Source: Actinomycetota bacterium
GTDB taxonomy: Bacteria; Actinomycetota; Actinomycetes; Nanopelagicales; Nanopelagicaceae
Direction: 5' to 3'
Length of the DNA stretch: 16,967 nt
Assembly: GCA_009704445.1 (NCBI GenBank)
Contig: WLED01000012.1
Span: 1-16,967 of the forward strand
Shown: positions 6,843 to 14,619 of the stretch, one piece after another
Layout of the letters: each line of letters opens with the position of its first letter
Numbering within the stretch: position 1 is the first letter of the stretch
The notes under the pieces: model-generated
Seen by the model: only the letters and a program-made list of their open reading frames with translations
What the model was told of the DNA's origin: nothing
The model's database searches: none
Position numbers and translations under genes: made by a program

Positions 6843-7541
6843 ATGTTGGTTGATAGCGAAATTCAAAAAGGGGCTAAAGCGGTTTACCGCATTCTGACTA
6901 AGACTTACCCCAATATTCGCTGTGAATTAGATTTCACTAACCCGCTCGAGTTAGTAGTTGCGACAGTTTTAAGTGCGCAATGTACAGATAAGAGAGTTAA
7001 CACTATTACTCCAGCCCTTTTTCGAAAATATAAAAAACCTAAAGATTATGCAAAAGCTGATCTGCATGAAATTGAAAATATGATTCATTCAAGTGGGTTT
7101 TATCGAGCAAAAGCTCGACATATTAAGGGACTTAATATAAAACTTCTCGAAGATTTTGGTGGCAAAGTTCCTAACACGCTCGAAGAGTTAATCACTTTGC
7201 CTGGAGTCGGTCGAAAGACTGCAAATGTTGTTTTGGGCCATGCATTTGATACACCTGGCATTACAGTTGACACGCATTTTGGAAGATTAGCCAGAAGATT
7301 TGGCTGGACTAGTGAAAAAGATCCCGTAAAAGTTGAAATGGTTGTTCAGCAACTTATTCCACAAGCCGAATGGACGAATCTTTCACAGCGAATGATCTGG
7401 CATGGCCGTCGAATCTGTCATTCACGCAAACCAGCATGTGGTGCATGTCCAGTTGCTAAAATTTGTCCAAGTGTTGGAATAGGCGAAATGGATAAAGTGA
7501 AAGCTCTAGCTTTAGTAAAAACAGACAAGGATTTTCGATGA
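6843..7541 (+). CDS. nth: Endonuclease III (DNA glycosylase/AP lyase)
   Basis: A base-excision-repair enzyme that removes oxidised pyrimidines and cleaves the abasic site. The product is 232 aa. Seen: the helix-hairpin-helix LPGVGRKTANVV with catalytic lysine K125, the GPD-loop aspartate D143 in VDTHFGRLARR, and a C-terminal 4Fe-4S cluster motif with C192, C199, C202 and C208 (spacing C-X6-C-X2-C-X5-C). ATG 6843 has no Shine-Dalgarno but sits exactly 7 nt after the last T of a -10 box, so the mRNA is probably leaderless. It overlaps the downstream lipoprotein gene by 4 nt (ATGA). Confidence 0.96.
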   Translation: MLVDSEIQKGAKAVYRILTKTYPNIRCELDFTNPLELVVATVLSAQCTDKRVNTITPALFRKYKKPKDYAKADLHEIENMIHSSGFYRAKARHIKGLNIKLLEDFGGKVPNTLEELITLPGVGRKTANVVLGHAFDTPGITVDTHFGRLARRFGWTSEKDPVKVEMVVQQLIPQAEWTNLSQRMIWHGRRICHSRKPACGACPVAKICPSVGIGEMDKVKALALVKTDKDFR

Positions 7542-8095
7542 AGAGAATTATTCTTGTAATTTCTGTGCTCTTCTTAACTTCGTGTTCTCAAACAAATATG
7601 AATTCAGAGAGCGAAAGCTCTGCGGTTATTGAGCAAGTAGGGGAAGTCATTGATTGCACCAAGATTTTGCAAGAAGAGTTGTGGACCGGTGGAATTTCTC
7701 TAGATTGTTTGGACCAAAGCCAGGGCGCTCAACTTGGAGCTCTTCGAGGACCAATGATTGTTAATGTTTGGGGTTCATGGTGTGGACCCTGCGTAGAGGA
7801 GATCCCGCATTTTGTTAGTTTTAATGAAAAAGCTAAAGATGTTGTCCAGCTTGTTGGTGTAAATGTAGAAGAAGCCAACTTACAAGATGCTCAGAAATTT
7901 GTTGTGGCAAATGGAATCACCTGGCCAAATCTTTACGACTCTGATGGTCGATCACGCCAATTTTTTGGTCCAGGTGTACCTGTTACATGGTTTATTGCCC
8001 CCAATGGTGATGTTGTTTATAAGCACATCGGAGTTATTAGTTCTGAGTCGCAGCTAATCAAACTAACGCAGCAACATCTTGGAATTACGGTTTAA
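7538..8095 (+). CDS. TlpA-like thioredoxin-fold lipoprotein
   Basis: A 185-aa exported thiol-disulfide protein. Seen: a lipoprotein signal peptide MKRIILVISVLFLTSC with lipobox LTSC and lipidated C16, then a short linker and a TlpA/ResA-type thioredoxin domain with the active site WCGPC (C82, C85) and a GVPVTWFI segment carrying the cis-proline. It is expected to be anchored outside the cytoplasmic membrane, where such proteins reduce or oxidise extracytoplasmic thiols, for example in cytochrome c maturation; the actual partner is not shown by the neighbours. The start overlaps the nth stop (ATGA). The same nth-to-thioredoxin-like pairing occurs in mycobacteria (Rv3674c/Rv3673c, recalled). 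It is convergent with acs and the stops overlap (8092-8095). Confidence 0.92.
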   Translation: MKRIILVISVLFLTSCSQTNMNSESESSAVIEQVGEVIDCTKILQEELWTGGISLDCLDQSQGAQLGALRGPMIVNVWGSWCGPCVEEIPHFVSFNEKAKDVVQLVGVNVEEANLQDAQKFVVANGITWPNLYDSDGRSRQFFGPGVPVTWFIAPNGDVVYKHIGVISSESQLIKLTQQHLGITV

Positions 8096-10065
8096 TCCTC
8101 ACTGCTTGTGTTCAAACCCTCTGCGATCAACTTCATCACATTTGGATCAGCCAATGTTGTTGCATCACCAACTTGACGATTCTCAGCTACATCTTTTAGT
8201 AAGCGCCTCATGATTTTACCGCTTCGAGTTTTTGGTAGCTCTGCAACAACCAAAATTTGTCGCGGTTTGGCAATTGCGCCAATTTCTTTTGCAACATGGT
8301 TTCTTAGTTCAGTAACAAGTTCATTTCCACCTTTTGTCCCATTTGCATGTGCAACGCCACCTCGCAAGATTACAAATGCAACAATTCCTTGACCTGTCAT
8401 CGCATCGTGTGCGCCAACCACGGCAGCTTCTGCAACAGCTTCATGTGAAACTAAAGCTGATTCAACTTCAGTTGTTGAGATGCGATGTCCTGAAACATTC
8501 ATCACATCATCTACCCGCCCTAATAACCAGATGTCTCCATCTTTATCCAACTTTGCGCCATCACCAGCAAAATAGATTCCTGGAAAACGTGACCAGTACG
8601 TATCTTTGTATCTTTGATCTTCACCCCAAATTCCGCGCAGCATTCCTGGCCATGGTTTATCAAGAATTAAAAATCCTCCATGGGCTTTTGCAACCGGGAC
8701 ACCTTTTTCATCAACAACTGAGGCACTTATTCCTGGGATGGCTGTCATCGCTGATCCTGGTTTAGTTGCAGTTACTCCAGGCAGTGGAGAAATCATTATT
8801 CCGCCAGTTTCAGTTTGCCACCACGTATCAACAATTGGGCATTTGTTAGCTCCAATAACTTCTCGGTACCACATCCAAGCTTCCGGATTAATTGGCTCTC
8901 CTACAGATCCTAATAATCGGAGTGAAGTTAAGTCATGTGCTCGCGGAAACTCATCTCCCCATTTCATCCATGTGCGAATCAGTGTTGGCGCCGTATACAA
9001 AATAGTCACACCATACTTTTCAATCAACTCAAATATGCGTCCTTTGTGTGGAGTATCGGGCGTTCCTTCGTACATAACCTGCGTTGCACCATTGATTAAT
9101 GGACCATAAACAATGTAACTATGTCCTGTTATCCATCCCACGTCAGCGGTGCACCAATAAACATCGGTCTCTGCTTTCAAATCAAACACCGCTTTGTGTG
9201 TGAATGCTGCCTGAGTTAAATACCCGCCCGTCGTATGAAAAATTCCTTTGGGTTTGGCTGTGGTCCCAGATGTATACAAAATAAAAAGTGGATGTTCGGA
9301 ATCAAAAGACTGAGCGATATGTTCTTCGGATTGTCGATCAACAATCTCATGCCACCAAATATCGGTTTTCTCATTCCAAGCAGTCTCCTGCTTGGTCCGC
9401 TGAACAACTAAGACGTGAGCAACATTATGCTTGCCTTTTAACGCCTCATCTACTGCAGGTTTTAATGCAAAAGCCGATCCTTTTCGAAAACCCCCATCGG
9501 CAGTTATTACTAACTTCGCATCGGCATCTTGAATACGAGATAAAAGTGCATCTGCCGAAAAGCCACCAAAGACAACAGAATGAGGCGCACCAATGCGGGC
9601 GCAAGCCAACATCGCAATCGCTGCCTCCGGAATCATCGGCATATAAATTGCAACACGATCTCCTGAAGTAACCCCCAATTCAGTTAGAGCATTTGCCGCT
9701 TTTTTTACCTCAATCAATAGTTGTGCATAGGTAATTGTTCGACAGTCACCAGGTTCTCCCTCAAAATGGAATGCAACACGATCACCTAACCCTTGCTCGA
9801 CATGTCTATCCAATGCATTAACCGATGCATTTAACTTTCCGCCAACAAACCACTGTGCATATGGCGAATCCCATTGCAGAGCTTTACTCCATGGTTGATC
9901 CCACTTTAAATTTCTAGCTTGAGTATCCCAAAAAGCAAGGCGGTCTTTTTCTGCCAGTTCATACAAATCTGCTTGCGCATTAGCCAGTGCAGCAAACTCG
10001 GGAGTAGGTGGGAAATTTCTATCCTCATTCGAAAGATTCTCGATTGATTCATGGGCTTGGCTCAT
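8092..10065 (-). CDS. acs: Acetyl-CoA synthetase (AMP-forming)
   Basis: It activates acetate to acetyl-CoA through acetyl-AMP, letting the cell use acetate. The product is 657 aa (ATG 10065). Seen: the N-terminal ACAS domain (WDTQARNLKWDQPWSKALQWDSPYAQWFVGGKLN), the AMP-binding P-loop YTSGTTAKPKG (usually TSGTTGKPKG, so one Gly is Ala), VDTWWQTETGG, the hinge and adenylate motif YFAGDGAKLDKDGDIWLLGRVDDVMNVSGHRIST, and the PKTRSGKIMRRLL motif with the catalytic lysine that is acetylated in relatives. An upstream ATG at 10077 is possible. The 10065 start is preferred because a -10 box TAATGT (complement of 10074-10079) predicts transcription starting about 2 nt before it. Confidence 0.96.
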   Translation of the reverse strand: MSQAHESIENLSNEDRNFPPTPEFAALANAQADLYELAEKDRLAFWDTQARNLKWDQPWSKALQWDSPYAQWFVGGKLNASVNALDRHVEQGLGDRVAFHFEGEPGDCRTITYAQLLIEVKKAANALTELGVTSGDRVAIYMPMIPEAAIAMLACARIGAPHSVVFGGFSADALLSRIQDADAKLVITADGGFRKGSAFALKPAVDEALKGKHNVAHVLVVQRTKQETAWNEKTDIWWHEIVDRQSEEHIAQSFDSEHPLFILYTSGTTAKPKGIFHTTGGYLTQAAFTHKAVFDLKAETDVYWCTADVGWITGHSYIVYGPLINGATQVMYEGTPDTPHKGRIFELIEKYGVTILYTAPTLIRTWMKWGDEFPRAHDLTSLRLLGSVGEPINPEAWMWYREVIGANKCPIVDTWWQTETGGIMISPLPGVTATKPGSAMTAIPGISASVVDEKGVPVAKAHGGFLILDKPWPGMLRGIWGEDQRYKDTYWSRFPGIYFAGDGAKLDKDGDIWLLGRVDDVMNVSGHRISTTEVESALVSHEAVAEAAVVGAHDAMTGQGIVAFVILRGGVAHANGTKGGNELVTELRNHVAKEIGAIAKPRQILVVAELPKTRSGKIMRRLLKDVAENRQVGDATTLADPNVMKLIAEGLNTSSED

Positions 10066-10073
10066 GTCACGCA

Positions 10074-10079
10074 ACATTA
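10074..10079 (-). promoter_or_regulatory. -10 box of acs, near-leaderless
   Basis: TAATGT on the minus strand, with a TTGATA-like -35 at the complement of 10095-10100 (15-bp spacer, shorter than ideal). The last T as -7 puts the start at about 10067, two bases before the acs ATG at 10065. No Shine-Dalgarno is present. Confidence 0.45.
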
Positions 10080-10169
10080 CATCTTTGTCTTAGTTATCAA
10101 CAGTGTTTTGCGTTAGGTAAATGATCCATATGAGTTTCATCGACGATGCTGCAAATGAAAGGAGATCAC

Positions 10170-10274
10170 ATGCTTACATCTTTTTTAGCGCTTTTCCTCA
10201 AGCTCCTAAGTAGCCCAGTCCTGGTGGCCGCTTTGGCTAAGTTCTTGGCAAACGCCCTTAAAGCCATGGTGTAA
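10170..10274 (+). CDS. Small cationic hydrophobic peptide, 34 aa, unrecognised
   Basis: The reading frame encodes MLTSFLALFLKLLSSPVLVA (1-20) followed by ALAKFLANALKAMV (21-34). A strong Shine-Dalgarno AAAGGAG (10158-10164) lies 5 nt before the ATG, and a strong terminator follows 13 nt after the stop, so it looks like a complete single-gene transcript. Nearly all residues are Leu, Ala, Val or Phe. There are three lysines (K11, K24, K31) and no acidic residue, giving net charge about +3. SSP at 14-16 would act as a hinge between two helices; in the second, K24, N28 and K31 fall on one face. It is long enough for one membrane span or an amphipathic pair. No family is recognised. Possibilities are a membrane-regulatory microprotein, a toxin or antimicrobial-like peptide, or a leader peptide. 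No antisense RNA partner was identified. Confidence 0.7.
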   Translation: MLTSFLALFLKLLSSPVLVAALAKFLANALKAMV

Positions 10275-10286
10275 CGAGATTGAGAA

Positions 10287-10319
10287 GGGCCACTCGGGGT
10301 GTCTCGAGTGGTCTTTTTT
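10287..10319 (+). terminator. Rho-independent terminator after the small peptide gene
   Basis: GGCCACTCG (10288-10296) pairs with CGAGTGGTC (10305-10313), a 9-bp stem with one G-U pair and an 8-nt loop. Six T follow at 10314-10319. A-rich bases on the 5' side can pair with part of the T run. It is the clearest intrinsic terminator in the window and points in the plus direction. Confidence 0.9.
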
Positions 10320-10450
10320 GTGCCCACACAATGAAAGTGAGAGGATTGGCTGTAAGCCTCTAGACGACTCAACGAAGCGCTCAGTCTAAAGAATTACAAG
10401 GATTTAAAAGATCTAAGACGATTTAAAACGAGCAAATAGGAGTCACAACA
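10320..10450 (+). promoter_or_regulatory. Leader/promoter region of the aldolase gene
   Basis: This non-coding stretch holds an inverted repeat AGAGG (10340-10344)/CCTCT (10357-10361), spaced arms TAGAC (10361-10365) and GTCTA (10384-10388), and a direct repeat GATTTAAAA at 10401-10409 and 10420-10428 (19 bp apart). The ribosome binding site AGGAG is at 10438-10442, 8 nt before the start codon. No promoter could be assigned with confidence. Confidence 0.4.
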
Positions 10451-11485
10451 ATGCCGATTGCAACCCCTGAAGTTTTTGTAGATATGTTAGATCGCGCGAA
10501 GAAAGGCGCATTTGCATATCCGGCAATAAATGTTTCATCATCACAAACAGTTGTTGCTGCTATTCGTGGTTTCGCCGAAGCAGAATCTGATGGAATTATT
10601 CAATTTTCTTGGGGTGGTGCAGAATATGCATCTGGCTCAACGGTAAAAAATATGGTTGATGGCGCAGTTGCGCTTGCAGAGTTCGCACATGTTGTAGCTA
10701 AGAACTATAAAGTAAATATTGGAATTCACACCGATCATTGCCCGGTCGAAAAACTTGATGGCTTTATGCGACCTCTCTTAGCCTTTGGTGCAGATCGCCT
10801 GAAGTCCGGCAAAGCCCCATTGTTTAACTCTCATATGTGGGATGGATCAGCCGTTGACATGGTTGAAAATATGAAAATTGCAAAAGAAATGTTGGAGCTC
10901 TCAGTTGCAGCACGAACAATTCTAGAAATTGAAATCGGCGTAGTGGGTGGAGAAGAGGATGGCATTGAGGCCAAACATGATGCCAAGTTGTACTCCACAC
11001 CTGAAGATGCACTCATGACAGTTGAAACTTTAGGAACAGATGCAAAAGCGCGCTACTTAGTTGCTGCAACATTTGGAAATGTTCATGGAGTTTATAAGCC
11101 AGGAAATGTAGTTTTGCAACCAAAAATTCTTGCAACTTTACAAGAGGCGGTCTCTGCAAAGCTCGGTCTACCAAAGGGCAGTAAGCCAATGGATCTTGTG
11201 TTTCATGGTGGATCAGGCTCACTACTTTCTGAAATCCGTGAATCACTTGATTATGGTGTGATCAAGATGAATGTTGATACTGATACTCAATATGCATTTA
11301 CTCGCCCTGTTGTAGATCACGTTCTAAAAAACTATGACGGTGTATTAAAGATCGATGGTGAAGTTGGAAACAAGAAAGCATACGATCCACGTGCTTGGGG
11401 CAAGTTAGCAGAGGCTGGAATGGCCACTCGTGTTGTCCGTGCATGTGAAGATCTTCGTTCGACCGGTACGTCAGCTTTAAAATAG
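10451..11485 (+). CDS. fbaA: Class II fructose-1,6-bisphosphate aldolase
   Basis: A zinc-dependent aldolase that interconverts fructose-1,6-bisphosphate with dihydroxyacetone phosphate and glyceraldehyde-3-phosphate in glycolysis and gluconeogenesis. The product is 344 aa, a usual class IIa length. Seen: HTDHC at 93-97, with the zinc ligand His and catalytic Asp; the IEIGVVGGEEDG motif; NVHGVYKPG with a further zinc-ligand His; and the phosphate-binding HGGSGS followed by NVDTDTQYAFTRP. ATG 10451 has AGGAG at 10438-10442. purA starts 28 nt after the stop, so the two may share a transcript. Aldolase close to purA is also found in mycobacteria (Rv0363c and Rv0357c, recalled). Confidence 0.96.
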   Translation: MPIATPEVFVDMLDRAKKGAFAYPAINVSSSQTVVAAIRGFAEAESDGIIQFSWGGAEYASGSTVKNMVDGAVALAEFAHVVAKNYKVNIGIHTDHCPVEKLDGFMRPLLAFGADRLKSGKAPLFNSHMWDGSAVDMVENMKIAKEMLELSVAARTILEIEIGVVGGEEDGIEAKHDAKLYSTPEDALMTVETLGTDAKARYLVAATFGNVHGVYKPGNVVLQPKILATLQEAVSAKLGLPKGSKPMDLVFHGGSGSLLSEIRESLDYGVIKMNVDTDTQYAFTRPVVDHVLKNYDGVLKIDGEVGNKKAYDPRAWGKLAEAGMATRVVRACEDLRSTGTSALK

Positions 11486-11513
11486 TTAACAACTAATCGG
11501 AAAGGCTTTACTA

Positions 11514-12797
11514 ATGCCTGCACTAGTTTTACTTGGCGCTCAATGGGGCGATGAAGGCAAGGGAAAAGCTACCGATTTACTAGGTGATCGAGTTGATTAT
11601 GTGGTTCGCTATCAAGGCGGAAACAACGCTGGCCACACTGTCGTAATCGGTGATCAAAAATATGCTCTCCACCTATTGCCATCAGGAATTCTTTCACCAA
11701 ATGTGATTCCCGTAATTGGCAATGGAGTTGTCATCGATCCAGGTGTATTACTAGAGGAAATCCGTGGATTAAATGAGCGCGGGATTGACACAAGTAAGTT
11801 ACTTATTTCAACAAATGCACATTTAATTACTCCATATCACCGCACAATCGACAAAGTGAGTGAGCGTTTTCTAGGTAAATCAAAGATAGGAACAACCGGT
11901 CGCGGAATTGGACCTGCCTATGCCGACAAGATCAATCGAATCGGAATACGCGTGCAGGATTTATTTGATACTTCAATTCTTCGACAAAAACTTGAAGGTG
12001 CATTACACGATAAGAATCAAATATTAATTAAGGTGTTTAATCGAAAAAATATTGAAATCGAAGAGGTTCTTGAAGAGTATTTACAATATGCCGAAATTCT
12101 TCGACCATATGTCGCCGATACGGTTTTGATTTTAGATCAAGCGTTAAAGGCAGGAAAGCGAGTTCTTCTTGAGGGATCCCAAGGAACATTGTTAGATGTT
12201 GACCATGGAACCTATCCCTTTGTTACTTCAAGTAATCCAACTGCCGGTGGTGCATGTACTGGCTCTGGAATTGGACCAACAAAGATTGATCGCGTAATTG
12301 GAATCGTGAAGGCATACACAACTCGCGTTGGCAGTGGGCCATTCCCGACTGAGTTATTTGATGAAGATGGAGAAGCTTTACGTCGGATAGGTGGAGAAAT
12401 CGGTGTTACAACTGGACGTGCACGCCGCTGTGGCTGGTTTGACGCACCAATTGCTCGCTACGCAGTACGAGTAAATGGTTTAACAGATTTCTTCCTTACG
12501 AAGTTAGATGTTTTAACCGGTTGGGAAAAGATTCCAGTATGTGTGGCATATGAAATTGATGGTAAGCGAGTAGAGGAACTTCCCGCTTCGCAAAGCGACT
12601 TCCATCATGCAAAACCAATCTATGAGTACTTACCTGGCTGGACAGAAGATATAACTAGCGCTCGCAAGCTTTCAGATCTACCTAAAAATGCTCAGGAGTA
12701 CATTGCATTTTTAGAGAAGATCTCAGGAGCGCCTATGAGTGCAATCGGTGTTGGGCCAGGACGAGATCAAACTATCGTTGTAAAGGATTTCATCTAA
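11514..12797 (+). CDS. purA: Adenylosuccinate synthetase
   Basis: It joins IMP and aspartate with GTP hydrolysis to make adenylosuccinate, the first committed step to AMP. The product is 427 aa, the standard length. Seen: GAQWGDEGKGK at 8-18 with catalytic D13, NNAGHTVV with catalytic H41, IGTTGRGIGPAYADK for IMP binding, GSQGTLLDVDHGTYPFVTSSN, the TTGRARRCGWFD substrate loop, and the C-terminal guanine-recognition region ending GVGPGRDQTI. The ribosome binding site GGAAAGG is at 11499-11505. The stop and the purB start share one base (TAATG), so the two enzymes of the AMP branch are translationally coupled. Confidence 0.97.
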   Translation: MPALVLLGAQWGDEGKGKATDLLGDRVDYVVRYQGGNNAGHTVVIGDQKYALHLLPSGILSPNVIPVIGNGVVIDPGVLLEEIRGLNERGIDTSKLLISTNAHLITPYHRTIDKVSERFLGKSKIGTTGRGIGPAYADKINRIGIRVQDLFDTSILRQKLEGALHDKNQILIKVFNRKNIEIEEVLEEYLQYAEILRPYVADTVLILDQALKAGKRVLLEGSQGTLLDVDHGTYPFVTSSNPTAGGACTGSGIGPTKIDRVIGIVKAYTTRVGSGPFPTELFDEDGEALRRIGGEIGVTTGRARRCGWFDAPIARYAVRVNGLTDFFLTKLDVLTGWEKIPVCVAYEIDGKRVEELPASQSDFHHAKPIYEYLPGWTEDITSARKLSDLPKNAQEYIAFLEKISGAPMSAIGVGPGRDQTIVVKDFI

Positions 12798-14200
12798 TGA
12801 GCCTTTTATCCGATCGTTATGCGTCAAATGCCATGCGTGAAATTTTTGCACCTGAATCTAAAGTGATTCAAGAGCGCAGACTTTGGATCGCAGTAATGCG
12901 AGCCCAATCATCTATAGGACATCAGATTTCCAAAGATGTAATTTCAGATTACGAGAAGGTAATTACACGGGTGGATTTAGCATCAATTGATGCTCGTGAG
13001 AAGCAATTGCGCCACGATGTAATGGCTCGAATTGAAGAGTTCAATACTTTGGCAGGTCACCAGGCAATTCACGCAGGAATGACTAGCCGTGATTTAACAG
13101 AAAATATCGAAGCTCTGCAGATTAAAAATGGTTTAAAGATTGTCCATGACAAAACCATTGCCTTGTTGGCTCGTTTGGGTGAGCGAGCAGCACAGTATGC
13201 AGATCAACCAATTGCTGGTCGATCACATAATGTTCCTGCACAGATCACGACTTTAGGAAAGCGTTTTGCATCAGCAGCTGAAGAGTTACTTTTTGCATAT
13301 GAACGCCTCGTTGCACTTCAAAACCGATATCCGATGCGTGGGATTAAGGGCCCAGTAGGTACTGCCCAAGATTCCATTGATTTACTTGGCTCTTCAAAGG
13401 CACATTTGAATCTAGAAAACGCAATTGCAAAAGAACTCGGCTTTAATTCTGTTTTAGATTCAACGGGTCAGATTTATCCACGATCATTTGATTACGATGT
13501 TGTTACGACTCTTGTTCAAATTGCTGCATCTCCATCATCGCTTGCAACATCGATCCGATTAATGGCCGGTGCGGAGTTAGTAACTGAAGGATTTAAAGCA
13601 GGTCAAGTTGGTAGTAGCGCAATGCCACACAAAATGAATACCCGTTCATGTGAACGAGTTAACGGGCTTTCGGTTGTACTGCGTGGTTATGCATCTATGG
13701 TGAGCGAACTCTCTGGTGACCAATGGAATGAAGGCGATGTTTCATGCAGTGTGGTTCGACGAGTTGCACTACCTGATGCCTTCTATGCCATCGATGGTTT
13801 ACTCGAAACCATGCTGACTGTCATGAGTGAATTTGGTGCATTCCCAAAGGTGATCGATGCAGAGATTCAACGCTACTTACCATTTTTGGCCACAACTAAG
13901 ATTTTGATGGCTGCAGTAAAAGTTGGAGTTGGACGTGAACTTGCTCATGAAGTTATTAAAGAACATGCAGTAAAAGCCGCACTCGGAATGCGTGAAGGAA
14001 ATAAAAACACACTTCTTGATGACTTAGCACAAGACAAGCGGTTGCCGTTTGATCGTTCCGAGCTAGACAAATTAATCAGCAAACCAATTGAATTTACCGG
14101 GGAAGCTCGCGAACAGATCTCTCGCGTAGCAACTCGGATTAACGCTGTAGTTTCAAGCAACTCAGCGGCTGCACAATATTCGCCAGATTCAATTCGATAA
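12797..14200 (+). CDS. purB: Adenylosuccinate lyase
   Basis: It splits adenylosuccinate to AMP and fumarate, and SAICAR to AICAR, in purine synthesis. The product is 467 aa. Seen: the N-terminal helical domain, TSRDLTENIEALQI (substrate-binding loop), AGRSHNVPAQITTLGKR with the conserved His, and the fumarase/aspartase superfamily signature GSSAMPHKMN with S273 and S274 in the mobile catalytic loop. The C-terminal helical part includes VKVGVGRELAHEVIKEHAV. Having purA directly before purB with a 1-nt overlap fits a shared transcript. The next gene begins 17 nt downstream. Confidence 0.96.
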   Translation: MSLLSDRYASNAMREIFAPESKVIQERRLWIAVMRAQSSIGHQISKDVISDYEKVITRVDLASIDAREKQLRHDVMARIEEFNTLAGHQAIHAGMTSRDLTENIEALQIKNGLKIVHDKTIALLARLGERAAQYADQPIAGRSHNVPAQITTLGKRFASAAEELLFAYERLVALQNRYPMRGIKGPVGTAQDSIDLLGSSKAHLNLENAIAKELGFNSVLDSTGQIYPRSFDYDVVTTLVQIAASPSSLATSIRLMAGAELVTEGFKAGQVGSSAMPHKMNTRSCERVNGLSVVLRGYASMVSELSGDQWNEGDVSCSVVRRVALPDAFYAIDGLLETMLTVMSEFGAFPKVIDAEIQRYLPFLATTKILMAAVKVGVGRELAHEVIKEHAVKAALGMREGNKNTLLDDLAQDKRLPFDRSELDKLISKPIEFTGEAREQISRVATRINAVVSSNSAAAQYSPDSIR

Positions 14201-14216
14201 ATCAACGCAAAACTTT

Positions 14217-14501
14217 ATGCGCGACCCAGAAGTCTTACAAAAAGTTAAGTTAACTCTTCAGGCATTAACTGCTAAAGCACCCGGCAGAGCAATCGAGGTT
14301 CGAGTTCCGCCGTATGCAGCAGTTCAATGTGGCCAAGGCCCAACACACACTCGAGGAACACCTGCCAACACAATCGAGATGGATGCCCAAACATGGCTTG
14401 CCTTAGCCTCAGGGGATCTGACCTGGGATCAGGCTGTGACGAGTGGTGCTGTTTTGGCGTCGGGATCGCGAGCAGATCTCTCCGCCTATCTACCCTTGTG
14501 A
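14217..14501 (+). CDS. SCP2-like (bacterial sterol-carrier-type) protein
   Basis: A 94-aa protein of the short sterol-carrier-protein-like family common in Actinobacteria near purine genes. Seen: the conserved block IEVRVPPYAAVQCGQGPTHTRGTPANTIEMDAQTWLALASGDLTWDQAV, then GAVLASGSRADLSAYLPL, which follows the SCP2 fold (beta strands, then a TWLALASG helix and an ASG strand). No substrate is known for these single-domain forms; lipid binding is only inferred from the fold. ATG 14217 has no clear Shine-Dalgarno and lies 17 nt after the purB stop. The stop is followed at once by GTGA/TCAC inverted repeats. Confidence 0.85.
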   Translation: MRDPEVLQKVKLTLQALTAKAPGRAIEVRVPPYAAVQCGQGPTHTRGTPANTIEMDAQTWLALASGDLTWDQAVTSGAVLASGSRADLSAYLPL

Positions 14502-14577
14502 GATTTACTCACGTGAATCACCCTTCGACACTTAAAACCTGGTGGAAGGGGATTGCCAACCGCGATAACCTTCCCCT
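14498..14577 (+). promoter_or_regulatory. GTGA/TCAC inverted repeats and a long hairpin before the DUF3073 gene
   Basis: GTGAG-ATTTA-CTCAC (14498-14512) overlaps the palindrome TCACGTGA (14509-14516) and GTGA-A-TCAC (14513-14521). Further on, AGGGG-ATTGC (14547-14556) can pair with GCGAT (14562-14566) and CCCCT (14573-14577) as an interrupted hairpin without a T run. This may be a terminator for the purine group, a regulatory leader for the next gene, or an operator; the sequence does not decide. Confidence 0.4.
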
Positions 14578-14619
14578 CTGACAAAGTGCAAAAAGAGCAA
14601 TAAGTGAAGGAGGTCGCCC

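Noticed and set aside
6825..6866. Longer crp start at the minus-strand ATG 6866
   Set aside because: It would add 14 residues not seen in relatives, run through the nth start and lie upstream of the likely promoter. GTG 6824 fits the family length.
8334..8765. 143-aa plus-strand reading frame opposite acs
   Set aside because: The acs protein on the other strand is conserved throughout; the shadow frame is rich in His/Leu/Gln, typical of antisense frames.
10166..10372. 68-aa minus-strand reading frame over the small peptide gene
   Set aside because: It crosses the terminator stem and has no ribosome binding site, whereas the plus-strand 34-codon frame has both start and stop signals in place.
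10361..10388. TAGAC/GTCTA as a McbR-type operator
   Set aside because: McbR sites in Corynebacterium have 6 bp between the arms; here there are 18, and the aldolase is not a sulfur-metabolism gene.
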